Below, one piece after another: positions 24,100 to 36,164 of a stretch of 64,000 nt of DNA. A model generated the notes under the pieces. That model made no database searches. It saw only the letters and a list, made by a program, of their open reading frames with translations, and was not told where the DNA came from. The stretch spans positions 3,829,693-3,893,692 of the forward strand of contig VYZI01000019.1 of assembly GCA_013397695.1 (NCBI GenBank), written 5' to 3'. Source of the DNA: Centropus unirufus (taxonomy: Eukaryota > Chordata > Aves > Cuculiformes > Centropidae). Each line of letters begins with the position of its first letter. Within the stretch, counting starts at the first letter, position 1. Made by a program: the position numbers and the translations under genes.

Positions 24100-27000
24100 A
24101 AGTAAATGGTTATTTGTACTAATGGTGTTGGTTCTAACAGCACCAAGCAAATACAGAAACATATGTTCACATAATGACCAAAGCCAATGTAGTTTCTGCT
24201 TGAGCAGGCAATTTTGATATAAAAGTCTGTGGTATGCTTTTCACCAGCTTGTCAGTCAAGGGAGACAAGAAGCTCTAGAAAACCTGCCTCAGTCCATTGC
24301 ATATCACCTTTCCATCAGACTGTTCAGTCTGTTCTGTATTTCTTTGCCCTGAAAATCCCTCTGGGATTTATGCTGTGGGGTTTGAGAAAATTTTAAAATC
24401 TCAGACAGAAAGATAAACAGAGGAGACAGAGTAGAAGCCCTGTGTGAAAACAACATTTGGTAGTGGTTACTTCTATTTTTAGGCCCTTGGAAGAAGATAA
24501 TTGCCACAGTGATTATGTATTAATGTTCAGAGCAACACGCTGGTGTCAATTTAAAGCTAAAACATATCTTAAGATCCAGCTTGTTTGTGTCTTGCTGGCA
24601 CTGACTTATCTTACTCTATTTATACAAGCAATAGCTTTGCTGTGTTTTGACATAATGTGTCACCTAAGAGAGGAGCTGGCAATGCGCCACTATTACGAAT
24701 GACAGATTTTACCCCTCTAACCAAAAAGTAAAAATTATATCACTTATGGATGGATACTTACTGAATGCTGGTCAATTCCCCAACCTTTCTTCCCGGTGTT
24801 GCTTGAGGGGTTCCATGAGAAAACTTGCCTCTTGCTTGTCTTCATTGCCTGTGCTGAAGTTGATAAACCATGTTGATTTAATTTCTCCTCAGCTTAGTCT
24901 ATTTAAGATTTTCCTAGATGTCTTTGCACAGTAGGATTTTCTTCTGTAGAGATGTTTCTATTGCAAACTTGTTTTGCGAATACGTTTTTGCCAGTAATCT
25001 CAAAGTCATTTGGCATATTTCTATTTTACTCTCAAAATGCAATGGCTTAATATAGGTCTATCAGTCTTACTTTTCTACAGTCATATACATGCACGCAGGC
25101 CTACTTATTTCCACCACTACTGTTTTCATCTTGAAAATTGGTCCTGTATTTCTGCATCTATCCTTGCATATCTGTTGAAGAGCTGGTGTCTATTTAAACC
25201 CTCTTACTATGGCTAGAATAGCAGTTAGATCTTATCAGAGTAAGCTTGTGTACTTGGTAGATATGAAAATTATCTACATAAAGAATAAAAAACCTTTTGA
25301 AAATGTTATTGTCTGGAGAAAAGTCATAACTTTGCATGTTCCTTGAGTGAACGTGGGAGAAGAAGCTTGTAAGGAGTCTCTATCGCTATGGCAAAACTTG
25401 TAACTGGAGTTTTTCAAGTGCTGTCAGAGTATGTTCACTACTATTCAGCCTTTATTGAAGAGGTGTAATCATCCCCTTGATTTCTGCTATTTTTATGAAA
25501 CTGGGCTAATACATCAAATTCCTTTTTATGCACCTAGATTTATTAGTATTTTTTTTCCAAAATGTCTTTTTATCTTGCTAGTAGGTAGTCATGAAGGCAT
25601 AGTTTTCCTTGTCTTATGTCAGTGAGAAAATTTCAGCAGCTTTAATTTTAATAAAATACATAAACCAGAATAATATCAACAATATCACTAGGTTTAGCAC
25701 ACTGGCATGCATTTGAAGTTAACATGGTAGGTATGAAAAGCATAAACTTTGCATGAACGTATTTGTATTTAAAATGTCCTTGGAAGACCTTTGAAAAAAA
25801 ATTTTGTGCAGTGATTGAGGGGCAGCCTGATTTTATCATGATGACTCTTGATAAAATAACTTTTTGCACAAAACGGTGAGCAAAAACCTAATATAATTTG
25901 TTTTATGATGCATAAAGATGAGCTTCAAGGATTTTTTTTTTCCTTTCCTGGTTCTTGGTCATAAATATATTTGGAGAAACTGATGTTCCTTATTTTACTG
26001 GATTTGTCCTTTGAATGTGGAAAAGATTTTTAATATAATCTTTCTCCAATTTTACTTCAAGGAGGGGGGGGCGTGTTTAAATCTTCATTTTACTGCATAA
26101 GCCTTTTTCTCTGATCAGTTTTCATTCTTTGGCAGAAGCTGGTGCTGACGAAACAATTAAACAAAACAGATTTATAATACGGTATGTAAAGCCTTCTCCT
26201 TATTTCACTGATTACACAAAAGTAGAGAACAGTTATGTATGCTTTCTGGTGTCCAAAATCTTCTATTTGCACTTTCTTAGTAAGATGCGATAATCAGCAC
26301 TTTTCAGGTTAAAAATATTCTTATTTAAATGTTGATGGTTTCCCATACCTTATTGTCATAAGGAAACACAACATCTTAAATTCTTCAATTCTCAAGTCTC
26401 CCCACCCCCTTTTTTTCTGTCATATTGTGAGATGAAATAGCACAAATTGGTCCAGACCTGGAGCATTGCTGGGTGCAGGTGGCTTCATGCTTCACTCATT
26501 ACATAGATCATCATTAGTCAAACTTTAAAAATGTTATTCCACTGCTCCTCATTAATCTGACATCAAGCTGGAGATGTTATAATTAAGGTGGTGGCAGAAT
26601 TTCCATGACTGGCTATTTCTTCAGCAGAAGGAACAGTTAGAGCCTGCCAAGGAAGGAAATAAATTATGATGCTGGCTGCCTGGTGCAGCCATCAATTCAG
26701 AGTGCTCTGTGTAGCTGACCTCCAGACACACTCTCCTGAGATCATCCTTGAAAGGCACAAGGTAGGGAATACTGGTTAATTATTATATTTAATATGAGGA
26801 CTGTATACAGTAGCGAGGATGGGGAATGTAGGGCCTGATGAATTGCTTATACTCTGCCCAGACTCCTCGTTGTGTCTCTGCACTTTGGCCCTGTTCTGTT
26901 AATGACTGGCTGAGGTGTAGGGGAATGGCATCCTGAGTGTAGGACAGGTGGTTTTTTACTAAGTATTTCTTTCAGTCAGTTAACAAAATTCAGCCACTAA

Positions 27001-28039
27001 GTGCAGGCAGGCTTGTGGTGTTCAAAGGACGTAAGTTGTGCTCAGATTTTAAAAACTGCAAAGAAATGCAGGCATCTCTGTAAAGTAAGCATGGCTTAAA
27101 CCAATACTGCAAGATATAGATATCTATTAGCTTAACAACTTCCCTTAATGGGCATTATTTGTGTGTGCTGAGTTACACAGACAAGGGACTCCAGTGCACT
27201 GGAGACTGACTTTTTGTCCACTATGTAAAATAAGAGATGTAATTTTGGTGTTTGTAACATCTTTCTCTTGCTTCCTCTTAATTATGTCCTTTCCTTTGCT
27301 GAGTTTCTCAACTCTCAGTGGGTCCCACAGCATGTGTAACACCTCTTATTTTTGGAGACTGTTAGTCTAGTGGATTAACACCAAAGAGAGCTTGTTTGCA
27401 TTCGCCATGGTGGGAATAGTTTTAGGAGGATCATGCAGTAGTGAAAGCTGTTTGCTGAAATGATTCTGCCTCTTGGTGCTCTGAGCTTCCAGAAGATCTG
27501 ACTACCTTGAATGGTGCATTCATACACCATTAGAAAGCAGGGTTTGAGGCATAGCTTGTAGCATATATTCCATGCTACATGAAAAAAAACCCCAAACCAT
27601 TAAAAAAAGTTTATAATGTAAAATCAGTATGGAAATTGATAGTTCTCATTTCGAAATTTCATTGATATCTCCAGTTAAGCAGAACCACGAGGACAGATGT
27701 GTTGTATCTTCATTTCGTATACCTTTGTCCAAACCACTCCTGCCCTGTAGCATGCCATATGCTGAGACTGCTCACCAGTTTATGGTGTTATTCCTTTGAA
27801 TACCAAGTTCATACTGACATTGTTTTGTTGAGCTGTCACTCTTAAGGCCTTGAGCTCCCTATTGTCATTCTAGTTTCCTACTGTGGCACAAATATAAGGC
27901 ATTTCTCAAGCAGGCCACATCAGAGTAAATATTCCAGCCTTGCCTGCAATTTGCATATGATATTATCTTTTTTCCCTACTATTTTCTTTTAATCCTAGCA
28001 TTTACAGATAAGTCATAATTTTGTTTGTTTTCCTAACAG
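24100..28039. other. Noncoding DNA between two exon-like segments
   Basis: No gene is recognised. There is an eight-G run near 26064-26071. A stretch at about 26500-26600 with CATCATTAGTC, CATTAATC and ATAATTAAGG could be a small regulatory element. An exact POU octamer (ATTTGCAT) lies at 27949-27956, but a few of these are expected by chance in 64 kb. Confidence 0.45.
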
Positions 28040-28195
28040 GGCTGCCCTCCTGAGTTTAGAGCAGAACCATCTGCCCTAGAAACTGACCACACTCACTCAC
28101 AGGATGAGAAAATAGCAAAGTGTGACTTGATTTGTAACAAATTCCAACTGCTTAAACTTTCTGGCAAGGTGCTGTCCTACAAACTAGTTACATAA
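28040..28195 (+). other. Exon-like open segment ending in a stop (unproven)
   Basis: A strong acceptor (TTTGTTTTCCTAACAG, ending at 28039) is followed by 51 open codons and a TAA at 28193-28195. An in-frame TAA lies six bases before the segment, so the open frame again begins at the acceptor. The phase (0) is compatible with the segment at 23902-24030. The product would be hydrophilic and unfamiliar. No good AATAAA polyadenylation signal follows closely. This may be a terminal exon or chance. Confidence 0.13.
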
Positions 28196-29117
28196 GTTGG
28201 CAACTCATTTGTAATGAATGCATCGCTGTACAGATGGTTTGTGTACATGTATGCCAATTGTACCAGTTCCTGAAGACTGATGGATGGTATTTACAGTCTC
28301 ATAATTTACACGCGTGTGTGGTAATTGGATTTTTCTTAATTAGGGAAAGTGGGTGGACGGTTTTGTCACTTAGCAAGGTCCTTACCAATTAGAAGGATCA
28401 ATAACTTTCTTCGTGGAGCCTCTAGACCAAATATACACAGAATGGATACCTGAACTGGAATAGATAAGTAGGGTAATTGTTTATTGGAGTTGTTTGGAGT
28501 AGACGAATGTTATGTTCTAAAGCATAGTCTAGTTACTGCTGGATGCAAGCCAGCAAATACCTTTTTGCACTCTAGCTGCCTTTTTGTTTTTGATGTTTCT
28601 TGCTCTTTTATGGAGAAATTAAATGCTGTGCAGAGAGCAGGCCCAGGACCCTCAAGCAGTGAAATCTTACCTATAGCCAATTTCCTTTTTTAATTTTATT
28701 AATAAGGTTTTGTTATTTTTTTTAAATTATACCAAAGAGGACATAATCTTTGTACTGTATGTATTGCATCACCATCAGTTTTACCTTGTAAGACATTGTG
28801 CGGATGACTGTGGTGTACAGGGGATTGCACTTTCTTGTTGTGTGGCTGTGCAGAGTGCCAGAGTTCAAATGATGCTCAAAGTCTTGTGGCTGCTCAACCC
28901 TGGTTCAGTTTAATGTGAAATCCATATAGATAATGCCCATCTTAGCTTGTGAGACTGTTGCACCTAATGTTGTTTTTTCCCTAATGTAATTTTTTATTTT
29001 TATCTTACCTGAATAACTTAAATGATTGAATATTTTTTTTTTATTAAAAGAAGGGTCAGAGAGTGGTATTTAAGCACAATGACACAAAACATCTGTTGTT
29101 TTTATTAGTGGTTTGCC
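28196..29117. other. Noncoding DNA, nothing firm
   Basis: The first 150 bases contain TAATGAATG, GTAATTGG and TTAATTAGG motifs. The rest is AT-rich with no gene or repeat that I recognise. Confidence 0.45.
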
Positions 29118-29160
29118 ATTCAATGACTTTGATCCTAGAAGATCAGAAAGCGCTTTACAG
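29118..29160 (-). mobile_element. Possible ancient SINE scrap (MIR/CORE-like)
   Basis: GATCAGAAAGCGCTTTACAG resembles the 'aaagcgctttaca' segment found near the 3' end of reversed MIR/CORE-type SINEs in amniotes. Only about 20 to 40 bases look similar, and the expected downstream body is not clear. Treat this as a weak suggestion. Confidence 0.2.
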
Positions 29161-31179
29161 CCAGTGTGCAGTGATGGCTTGTAGGCTACTGAAATGAAGC
29201 TCCCTCCATGGGAAATGCAGAAGTGCATCAAGGTTGGAGTAGCCTTGTATTTAAGAAAAGAAAAAAAAGTGAAGAGGAGTTTGTTTACTGAGAGACTTAC
29301 GAGAAAGAAAATCATGAACTGTGGGGCATGTGAAAACTGTAAGTGGATGTCTGGGTGATTATTTCTTTGTGCTTTATGTGTATTTGAGCATATACATCTC
29401 GATGCTGAAAGGGAACGCCCTTACCCTAGCCTTGAAAATGTTGCAATGTAAGAATTATATCAGTCCCATAATGCTCCCCGCTCCTATTTTCCTTCATCTC
29501 CAGAACAATGAGCAGTGGGGAAGAGCAACTTCAGACTGATATTAGGATAACAGTCAACAGCTTTGAGAGTAAATGACCTTAATTTTTGTAGGTGAACCTC
29601 GAGAGATGGAACTTGACGAATGGTTTCTAATGACTGATACTGAGAGGTGACTGTGTGGAAATGATGGAGACCCCCAGTGAACACGATCTGTTGAGGATGT
29701 TAGCATCATTTGGAAATTGATTTGATTTTAATTAGAGAAGCCTAGTGGGATTAAAATTGTAAATGAAGCTATTGGAATTCTCTAAGTAAAGAGCTTTATT
29801 TGTCCTTGCTTTGTTTTATTCAGTAACTGGTTTATTACTTGATCACAGTTTATTCTGGAGAATTTTATTGTGTGCCAATTCAGGATCAGGCAACTTTTTT
29901 CTCTTCAAATATGTGAAAAAAAGAGAGTGTCCTGCCCTGTCTCACCTGCTTCTCAAGTGTCACAGTATGCACAGGGATGTTTTGGTGTTTTCATTGCCTA
30001 GTTCCCCAAGATGGTGAGAACACTTTGTCTTATCAGAGTGTGTTGAGCTAATTTTTTCAGGCAGCCATAGAGAAGCATCAGATTCTGAAATGCTGTATTG
30101 CTTTTTGTCTTCCTTGCCTTCAGAGCAGCTTTTTGAAACAAGTATGGGTCTGGGCTGGTTTTACTTAGCTTAAAAAGCAAAATCACAGGCTAATATGCTA
30201 CAATTAGATTTTAACCTATGACAGCTTATGGATCTTCAGTAAAGACTGAGTTTTATAAGAAATAAATCAGTAAAAAGTATTTTCAAATCAAGAGGGGCTT
30301 TGTTCCCCATCCTTTGGATGGTCTCTGTTTGGAGCTGCTCCTCATGTGGCTGAAATTGGCTTCTCAGTGGAGCTGTTTCTCTGCTATGCAGGTGGTAAAA
30401 TATTCAGTGTTTTTTCTCCAGATGCATGGGGAGAAGTTCATTAATTGGCCAGTTCTTCATCCCTTCTTGCCATCACCCTGGCAAACAGACAGAGATTTTT
30501 GGCAGATGGATATGATAATGTCGATATCTGGAGATAACTGCCGTGTGACTTGATCTTGCTGTAAGCATATTTATTCCCATGTAAGGCTGGTTGCTGTGGC
30601 CAAATTCTCAGCCTGCTGCATGGGGTTTTGAGTTCCTTTCACCACACATACAGAACTGTAGGGTTCCATTTTCACATCACCAGCCAGGCATTAGATATAG
30701 TAAGAATCCCAGTTTTGCTGCTGGAAGGATTTTGTGTTCCTGGAGGTCAGGACTAAGTGGAAAGGCAGGATATAGCAACCTTGACTCCTGCTGGAGTCCT
30801 TAGCACTTGTGACTGTTCCACAGAGAGCTTTGTGGGCTAGGCCAAACAGTGCGTGCTCTGCAAGTAACCCCGGTGAGTGAAATCCCTGTGGGAAACTGCA
30901 ACTTGTCCAGCTTCAGTAAGCGCTTCTGCTCTTTGATGCTTTAAAATCTTTAGCACACTCAGAGTGGGATCTTAAATTACTTTCTTCAGTAAAAGCAGAA
31001 TCCTTTGAATCTTCACCCTTGTTTGCATGTTGCTCTAGGTAAAATCCAATGTGAATTGGAGGTCTGAGACATTTTTAAGGAATTTTAGTTAGTGAGATGT
31101 GGAATTTTACAGTTGGAGGACACAGAAGAACAAATGGAAAAGCAGGCAAGGGGCTGTGTGAGGGCTGGACTTAGTTAAA
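29161..31179. other. Noncoding DNA, nothing recognised
   Basis: Open frames here are all under 82 codons and unfamiliar. No simple repeat or motif cluster stands out. Confidence 0.5.
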
Positions 31180-32040
31180 TTCATAAGAAAAAGAACCCAG
31201 ATGTTGGAGTTAAAATATAGCCTGGAAATGGTTAAGGTTATGATCATAAGCATGTTATTCATCAAAGGGTAAGCAGGAAAATCAAGAAATATTTCTGCAT
31301 TTGTGGAGACTCATTAAAAGGATGGAGCACTGATCACAGAGGTTTTCAATTACTTCGGGTTTGACTGGTATAAGCATTGTTTAATGCCTGAGAAATGATA
31401 CATGTCATGGTGTAAGATTGTTTTCTCTTATAATTTATATAAGCAAGTGAAAAAAAAATCTCAGAGGATATTTTGGATGTAGTCCCAGGAAATGAAGCAG
31501 GACCTGTATGATAAATAAGATAGATGCTCTGAGCTTTTATAAGGTTGAGTGATCATAATGCTATTGGATTTGAAATATTCATGAGGTTACAATACGTACA
31601 AAGAGTAGCGGCACAAAAATATTAAACTTTGAAAACTCTGTATTAGAAGCGTGTAATGAAGTGAAGAAAATTGATGGGGTGCAACTATTATCCCCCAAAC
31701 TGTGTTGTGGGAGAAGAGAGGAAATGTTTTAGGAACAGACAAGAAAGATGCAGTCTAATAAAATGTAAATGTCAAACATGTCTTCAATCATCTCAAGGCA
31801 ACATTTTAGCAGTGAAATAGGAGGCTGCAAAAGGATTAAAAAGAAGAATCAGCCTTGGTAAATTACAAAAGTATAAAATAGCATAGGAGCAAAAATAATA
31901 CATGGAGGATACAAAGTGAGACTTGCAATACCATAGAAAATAGCAGAGCAATTATATTTTGAAAAGGAAACTTTCTTCTGCCTAAAAATAATAATCGGAA
32001 TTAGATAGATTAGAACTAAGGAAGTTCAGTTCAAAAAAAG
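31180..32040. other. Strand-asymmetric A-rich stretch
   Basis: For about 860 bases the + strand is unusually rich in A and G and poor in C, with many AAAT, GAAAA and AATAAAA words. It is followed abruptly at about 32080 by a T-rich stretch. The asymmetry recalls retroposon DNA or transcription-linked skew, but I find no reverse transcriptase, long terminal repeat or CR1 tail in it. Confidence 0.35.
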
Positions 32041-33295
32041 CCCATCTGTTCCTGACATGTCATGGTTTCCTAGTGCTTTTATTATTATTTTTTTTAATCC
32101 CCAAATTGCCTCAGTTCTTGCTCTTCAAAGTGAGTTTGAGGGATTTTGTTCACTTATATTTCTGACTGGGAACATCTCTAATGAAGATCCTGTTTGTGAC
32201 TTTTGCATATATTCTTGCGCAAGCAACCATTTAATTCCTACTTTTCCCCATCTCCTTTTAAGACCATGCTCTCAATCTTTTGAATTTATTGGTATAATTC
32301 AGGTTTTATCAATATTTCAAAGCTGAACTGGGTTGGCCTTTGCATGCTTGATTAAGGGTTAAATGGAAATAAGAATCTTCTCACCCTGTGCTAACCAGGA
32401 TTACTTAGGCATTGGGTTTGAACGTATAGGCTTATACAGGAGTCTAGGCTCAGCCCCTAGCTGGAACAGTAAGTACTGTCTGTGGGGACAGGTGTAGTGG
32501 TTCTTCTAAGGTGGTGGCCTCGGTGTGATAATAACCAGAAAGTGACCATCTAGCGAGCAAGGACAAAGCAGGAGGACTGATATTGCTGAATACATCTTCT
32601 CCTGATTTTGCCTTTTCATAGGTAAGTGGGCTTTAAGGGCTAGGTTACTCTCATTCCTGTAAATGGTAGAATCATGTGCTGTCAAAAATGGGATATGGTT
32701 TGCTCACAGCTGCTGTTTTCTATTAAAGGTGTGAAGATGGCTGAAAATATTGATGTAGAATTAATAAGACAAAGGGAGGCAATACAAATGAATTCCTGAC
32801 TGCCTTACTGAGTGCTGGCCTAGCAGAGGTTCCGCATGCACTGAAGTCCTTAGAGTTACGCCAGTGCTGAGCACGGTTCAAAGTCTCTGTATGTTAGACA
32901 GAATGACCTATCTCACTACAGTTTCCTGTACTTATTAATTTGCTGGTGATTTCAGTTCTTTTTCTGCAGTAGTTGCAAAGTTCTTTCCTCCTCAGTGTTT
33001 TGAATGATGCCTTGTTTTGAAGCAAATACCACTTCTATCCTGGTATGCAATATTAATCACATCACACCAAGCTCTAATGATCAGTTTATTAAGTTGTTGG
33101 GGTTTCTTTCATTGGGTGAATAAATGACTTCATGATGCATTCCATGTTGACCACCACTCTGCTTCTCAAAAGGGCTTGGAGTCTACACCTAGGGAAGGGA
33201 TTTTGGCCTCCAGCGTTACTACTGTGGAGATGATCGTGTTATTTTAATTACTGGAAAGCTTTGTTTTCCACAAATTGCTGTCATTCCGATTTGCT
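32041..33295. other. Noncoding DNA, nothing recognised
   Basis: A T-rich beginning opens an 89-codon + frame at 32057, whose translation is low in information and matches nothing known. The remainder is unremarkable. Confidence 0.5.
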
Positions 33296-33316
33296 ACAAT
33301 GAACAATGAACAATGA
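33296..33316 (+). repeat. (ACAATGA)3 with tandem SOX-type cores
   Basis: Three exact ACAATGA units. Each contains ACAATG, matching the HMG-box (SOX family) core, spaced 7 bp apart. It could simply be a short tandem repeat. Its position just ahead of a homeodomain-motif cluster makes a regulatory reading possible. Confidence 0.7.
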
Positions 33317-33360
33317 AATGTTCAACTGTAACACTGGAGTTACCTGGTATGCTAATACAA

Positions 33361-33476
33361 GTTTGTCTATATTGATTACATGAGTAACAGAGAGCAATTA
33401 AGCTCCTGAATTAGCCGCCTCAGTTAATTGCCAAAGGTAATTTGAAAGATGGATCAGGGCCTAATGTAATATAAAA
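33361..33476. promoter_or_regulatory. Homeodomain-motif cluster, candidate enhancer
   Basis: About 115 bases hold ATTGATTACATGA, GCAATTAAG, GAATTAGC, GTTAATTGC, GGTAATTTG and CCTAATGTAAT. Together with the SOX-type repeat 45 bases upstream this resembles the motif mix of neural or neural-crest enhancers. Conservation and chromatin data would be needed to confirm it. Confidence 0.27.
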
Positions 33477-33675
33477 GGAGAAAGACTGCAGATTGAGCTA
33501 AATCAACTTAACTGAGATCAGTGTGTCCTCTGGCTTGTCGTGGGAGAGACAAAATGGTTACATGAGCTTGCACCTGACTCTCCCCAAAAGAGATCTGGTA
33601 AACTTAATCCTTCTCGTTTTCCAGCGGAAGGTTACAATCCTTCGTCCCATCGTTTCAGAAGTCTTCCTTTCATAC
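33477..33675. other. Noncoding DNA between the motif cluster and a tandem repeat
   Basis: No feature is recognised. Overlapping 80-codon (+) and 118-codon (-) frames cross it and translate to unfamiliar sequence. Confidence 0.4.
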
Positions 33676-33697
33676 TTGTGTATTAATTGTGTATTAA
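33676..33697 (+). repeat. Tandem duplication of an 11-bp unit
   Basis: TTGTGTATTAA is repeated twice without a spacer. It lies six bases before the C-rich tract and may mark a slippage-prone spot. Confidence 0.75.
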
Positions 33698-33703
33698 TAG
33701 ACT

Positions 33704-33723
33704 CCCTGCCCCCCCCACCCCCC
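33704..33723 (-). repeat. C-rich tract; minus strand can form a G-quadruplex
   Basis: The + strand reads CCC-TG-C8-A-C6, which gives four runs of at least three G with short loops on the minus strand. This satisfies the usual quadruplex pattern. Such runs are also prone to sequencing and assembly errors, so the exact length is uncertain. Confidence 0.7.
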
Positions 33724-35275
33724 TTAAGATTGTTAGAAAGATGTGCATGTTTTAACTTGCAATGAGATAGAAGATCTTTTGGAGATTCCAGGGAGGATGT
33801 GTGGTAGAAGAGGTGAGAGACAAACTGACATCCCTGTGCTGTTTGGTTATCACCCAACCCAAGTGGCAGCTCCATCTTCCCTGGACTTTCATAGAGCAGA
33901 GTTGAACCTGGCACTGGGGAGAGGATCTATGTCAATATTTTGTACTTCTGGGGAAAAATGAAGTGTTGGGTAAACTCTGGTTTGGGTCTCATCAGTGCTC
34001 TTTGAGAAAGATGACTTTTGTTGTGAAGTTCCTGGTTTGTCTGCTCTTCTACTTCAGGTAAAATATTTTAGGGCTGGTAGAAAGAGTCATGAGTTTTCCT
34101 GCTGTGCCAGAAAAAGGAATTCATGGCTTTTCCCAGCTCTGCCTCTGACCTGTGTGAGTGGGGAATCTTTTAATCTGTTGGCAGGGCAGGCTGTGTCTGC
34201 AGAGGGTTTCCCGATCTCTGCCTTGTTCCTGTGGGGATGCATGGTCTGAGGGGACAAGCAGGGGTGGCCTCTGTCTCTCTGAAGAGTCATGCTACGGGAT
34301 TTCATTTTGATTAAGGCTGAGTACAGTACACAGAAAATCTAAGACATGAAAACTATAAAAAGGAATATAATGCATTTTCTGAGTCAAGAGAGGCTTGCAT
34401 TCGTTTGTCACGTTGCTTTAGTGATGGCTGTTAAGTTGTTTGTTCTTTAACAAGCCTTGCTTTGGCACTTGGGGTGATTTATTGTAGCGGCTGCTCTTTA
34501 GAAAGTTCTCCTAGCAGATAATTTGCTGTGCGTAGAAACTTCTCTGTCTTGTCCTGCATACTGTCCCCAAGACCTCCAGAAGTCATCTCTACGGTGTTGA
34601 ACTGCATCACTTTGAGGTGTGATCTGTGATTATGTGATGTAGGTAGGGGCTTGCCAAAGTAACTTTGGAAGAGGCTGCTGTGAAGTCTTGAGTCTGATCT
34701 ATTCACAATGTTTGCTGTTACAGCATATTACAAACAACGTATTAGTAATAGCTTCTCGTTGAAGGCTGGGCTGAAGGTGCCTTCATTCTTAGGGCCCATG
34801 TTGAGGTGCCAGACTGACACACTCCTAGAAAATAAGATTATCTCAAAATGTCAGCACTTGGGCACTCCAGAGCATGATAAAATCTGAAAATATAGCTCAG
34901 CTTATTTCAGCCTGTACTGGGAACCATAGAGGACAGAGGTTGCTTGAAGGGTCAAATTATACTTAGCAAAGATCCATTTCAGGCCTTGTTCTGTTTCCCA
35001 AAATTAATTGCTGCTGCCCCAGGGAAACACTGAACTGTGTTTATGGGACTGGGGCTTGTGTGCTAGTTCTGTTTTTTCCCAGTGTTTCTATTTTGCGTGT
35101 CTATGTGTATATAATTGATGGTTTAGCACTTTGCACTGCCTGCATGTATTTATCTCTCTTAATAAGATAAGAAGCCCTAGACTCATAAAAAACTGCTGAC
35201 ATGAACTAAATTGGGATGTCCTGACTAAAGACCTTGGGTAAATAAACAGACTTTAATGTGGGCAAATAGCTCTAA
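33724..35275. other. Noncoding DNA, nothing recognised
   Basis: Several open frames under 85 codons occur on both strands. None is familiar, and I see no repeat. Confidence 0.5.
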
Positions 35276-35450
35276 CCATAATTACCTGGAGCTGTGTGCC
35301 ATGGAACCGGAACTAAAGTCCAACCAAGGTAATTTCATTATTTTAGTGCAAGTCTGCATCCCATTCATTAGACTGACATATGACTGGTCATTAGTAACAG
35401 TTAGTTTCAAAAGCTATGGTGGATAAAGGTTGATTAAAAATTAATGAGGC
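35276..35450. promoter_or_regulatory. TAAT-motif cluster, candidate regulatory element
   Basis: Motifs include CATAATTACC, GGTAATTTCATTATT, TTCATTAGAC, GTCATTAGTAAC and TTAAAAATTAATGAGG within 175 bases. The pattern fits a homeodomain-bound element. The support is motif density alone. Confidence 0.22.
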
Positions 35451-36120
35451 CCAGACCTATTGCATTGCTGTAGTATCAGGCTTGAACTTGTTTTTTAAGT
35501 CTGCAGATCTAAAAAACCAGCAGTTTTATGATTTATACATTTTTGCTCTCTGCCATGGAGGAGCAAGGACTTCTGAATACCTTGCTTTGCTGGAGCTCTC
35601 ACTGATAAATCGCACGGTTACACAGGTGGTTAAGGAAATAGATTGCCCTCTCACACTGATGTTTCTGTGATGCAATTTAAGATGAAATTTTGCTGGTAAT
35701 CCAGTGAATGTGGGACTTTGCTTAACTGGAGCTCTCATTGCCCTCAATGCCCTTTGAAGCCAGGGGTATTTGATGGGCATCTAAGATGCCACTTGATCAT
35801 TACTTGAGTTGCCTGCCCTCTTGCCAGCATCATTGCTAACGTTTTGTTTCAGGAGCATGGCTCCACTGTGAGAAGACCAGTCTATACAAACTTGAACATG
35901 TGGGTAATTTCACTGGAAGCAGCAACTGGAAGACTGCCAGTATATGCTGGCATTGGAGGTCAGGCTGATTTCTATTACTGTGTGGATATAGCCATTTAAT
36001 GGAGTTGGAAACAGTTCCAAATTGCTTGGATACTTGTTTAAATACTTGCAAAGATTGAGTTTGTTTTAGATTAATGGTTTTCTCTGTGTAAAGAGGTACT
36101 TATTTACACTGGGAGAGACT
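35451..36120. other. Noncoding DNA with a 12-bp direct repeat
   Basis: CTGGAGCTCTCA occurs at 35590-35601 and 35726-35737, both times shortly after TTTGC. This may be an old short duplication or chance. No gene is recognised. Confidence 0.45.
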
Positions 36121-36164
36121 TAGAAGGAAAGAAGGAAAAGAAGGTCAGAAGGTAGAAGGAAAAG
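36121..36164 (+). repeat. Purine-rich (GAAGGAAA)n-like tract
   Basis: The tract is almost pure A/G, with GAAGGAAA and AGAAGG units in imperfect repetition. It is a typical degenerate microsatellite. Confidence 0.7.

Noticed and set aside
27949..27956. POU octamer ATTTGCAT as a regulatory site
   Set aside because: Exact octamers are expected about twice by chance in 64 kb. Others occur at 19091 and 40461, so a lone match is not evidence.
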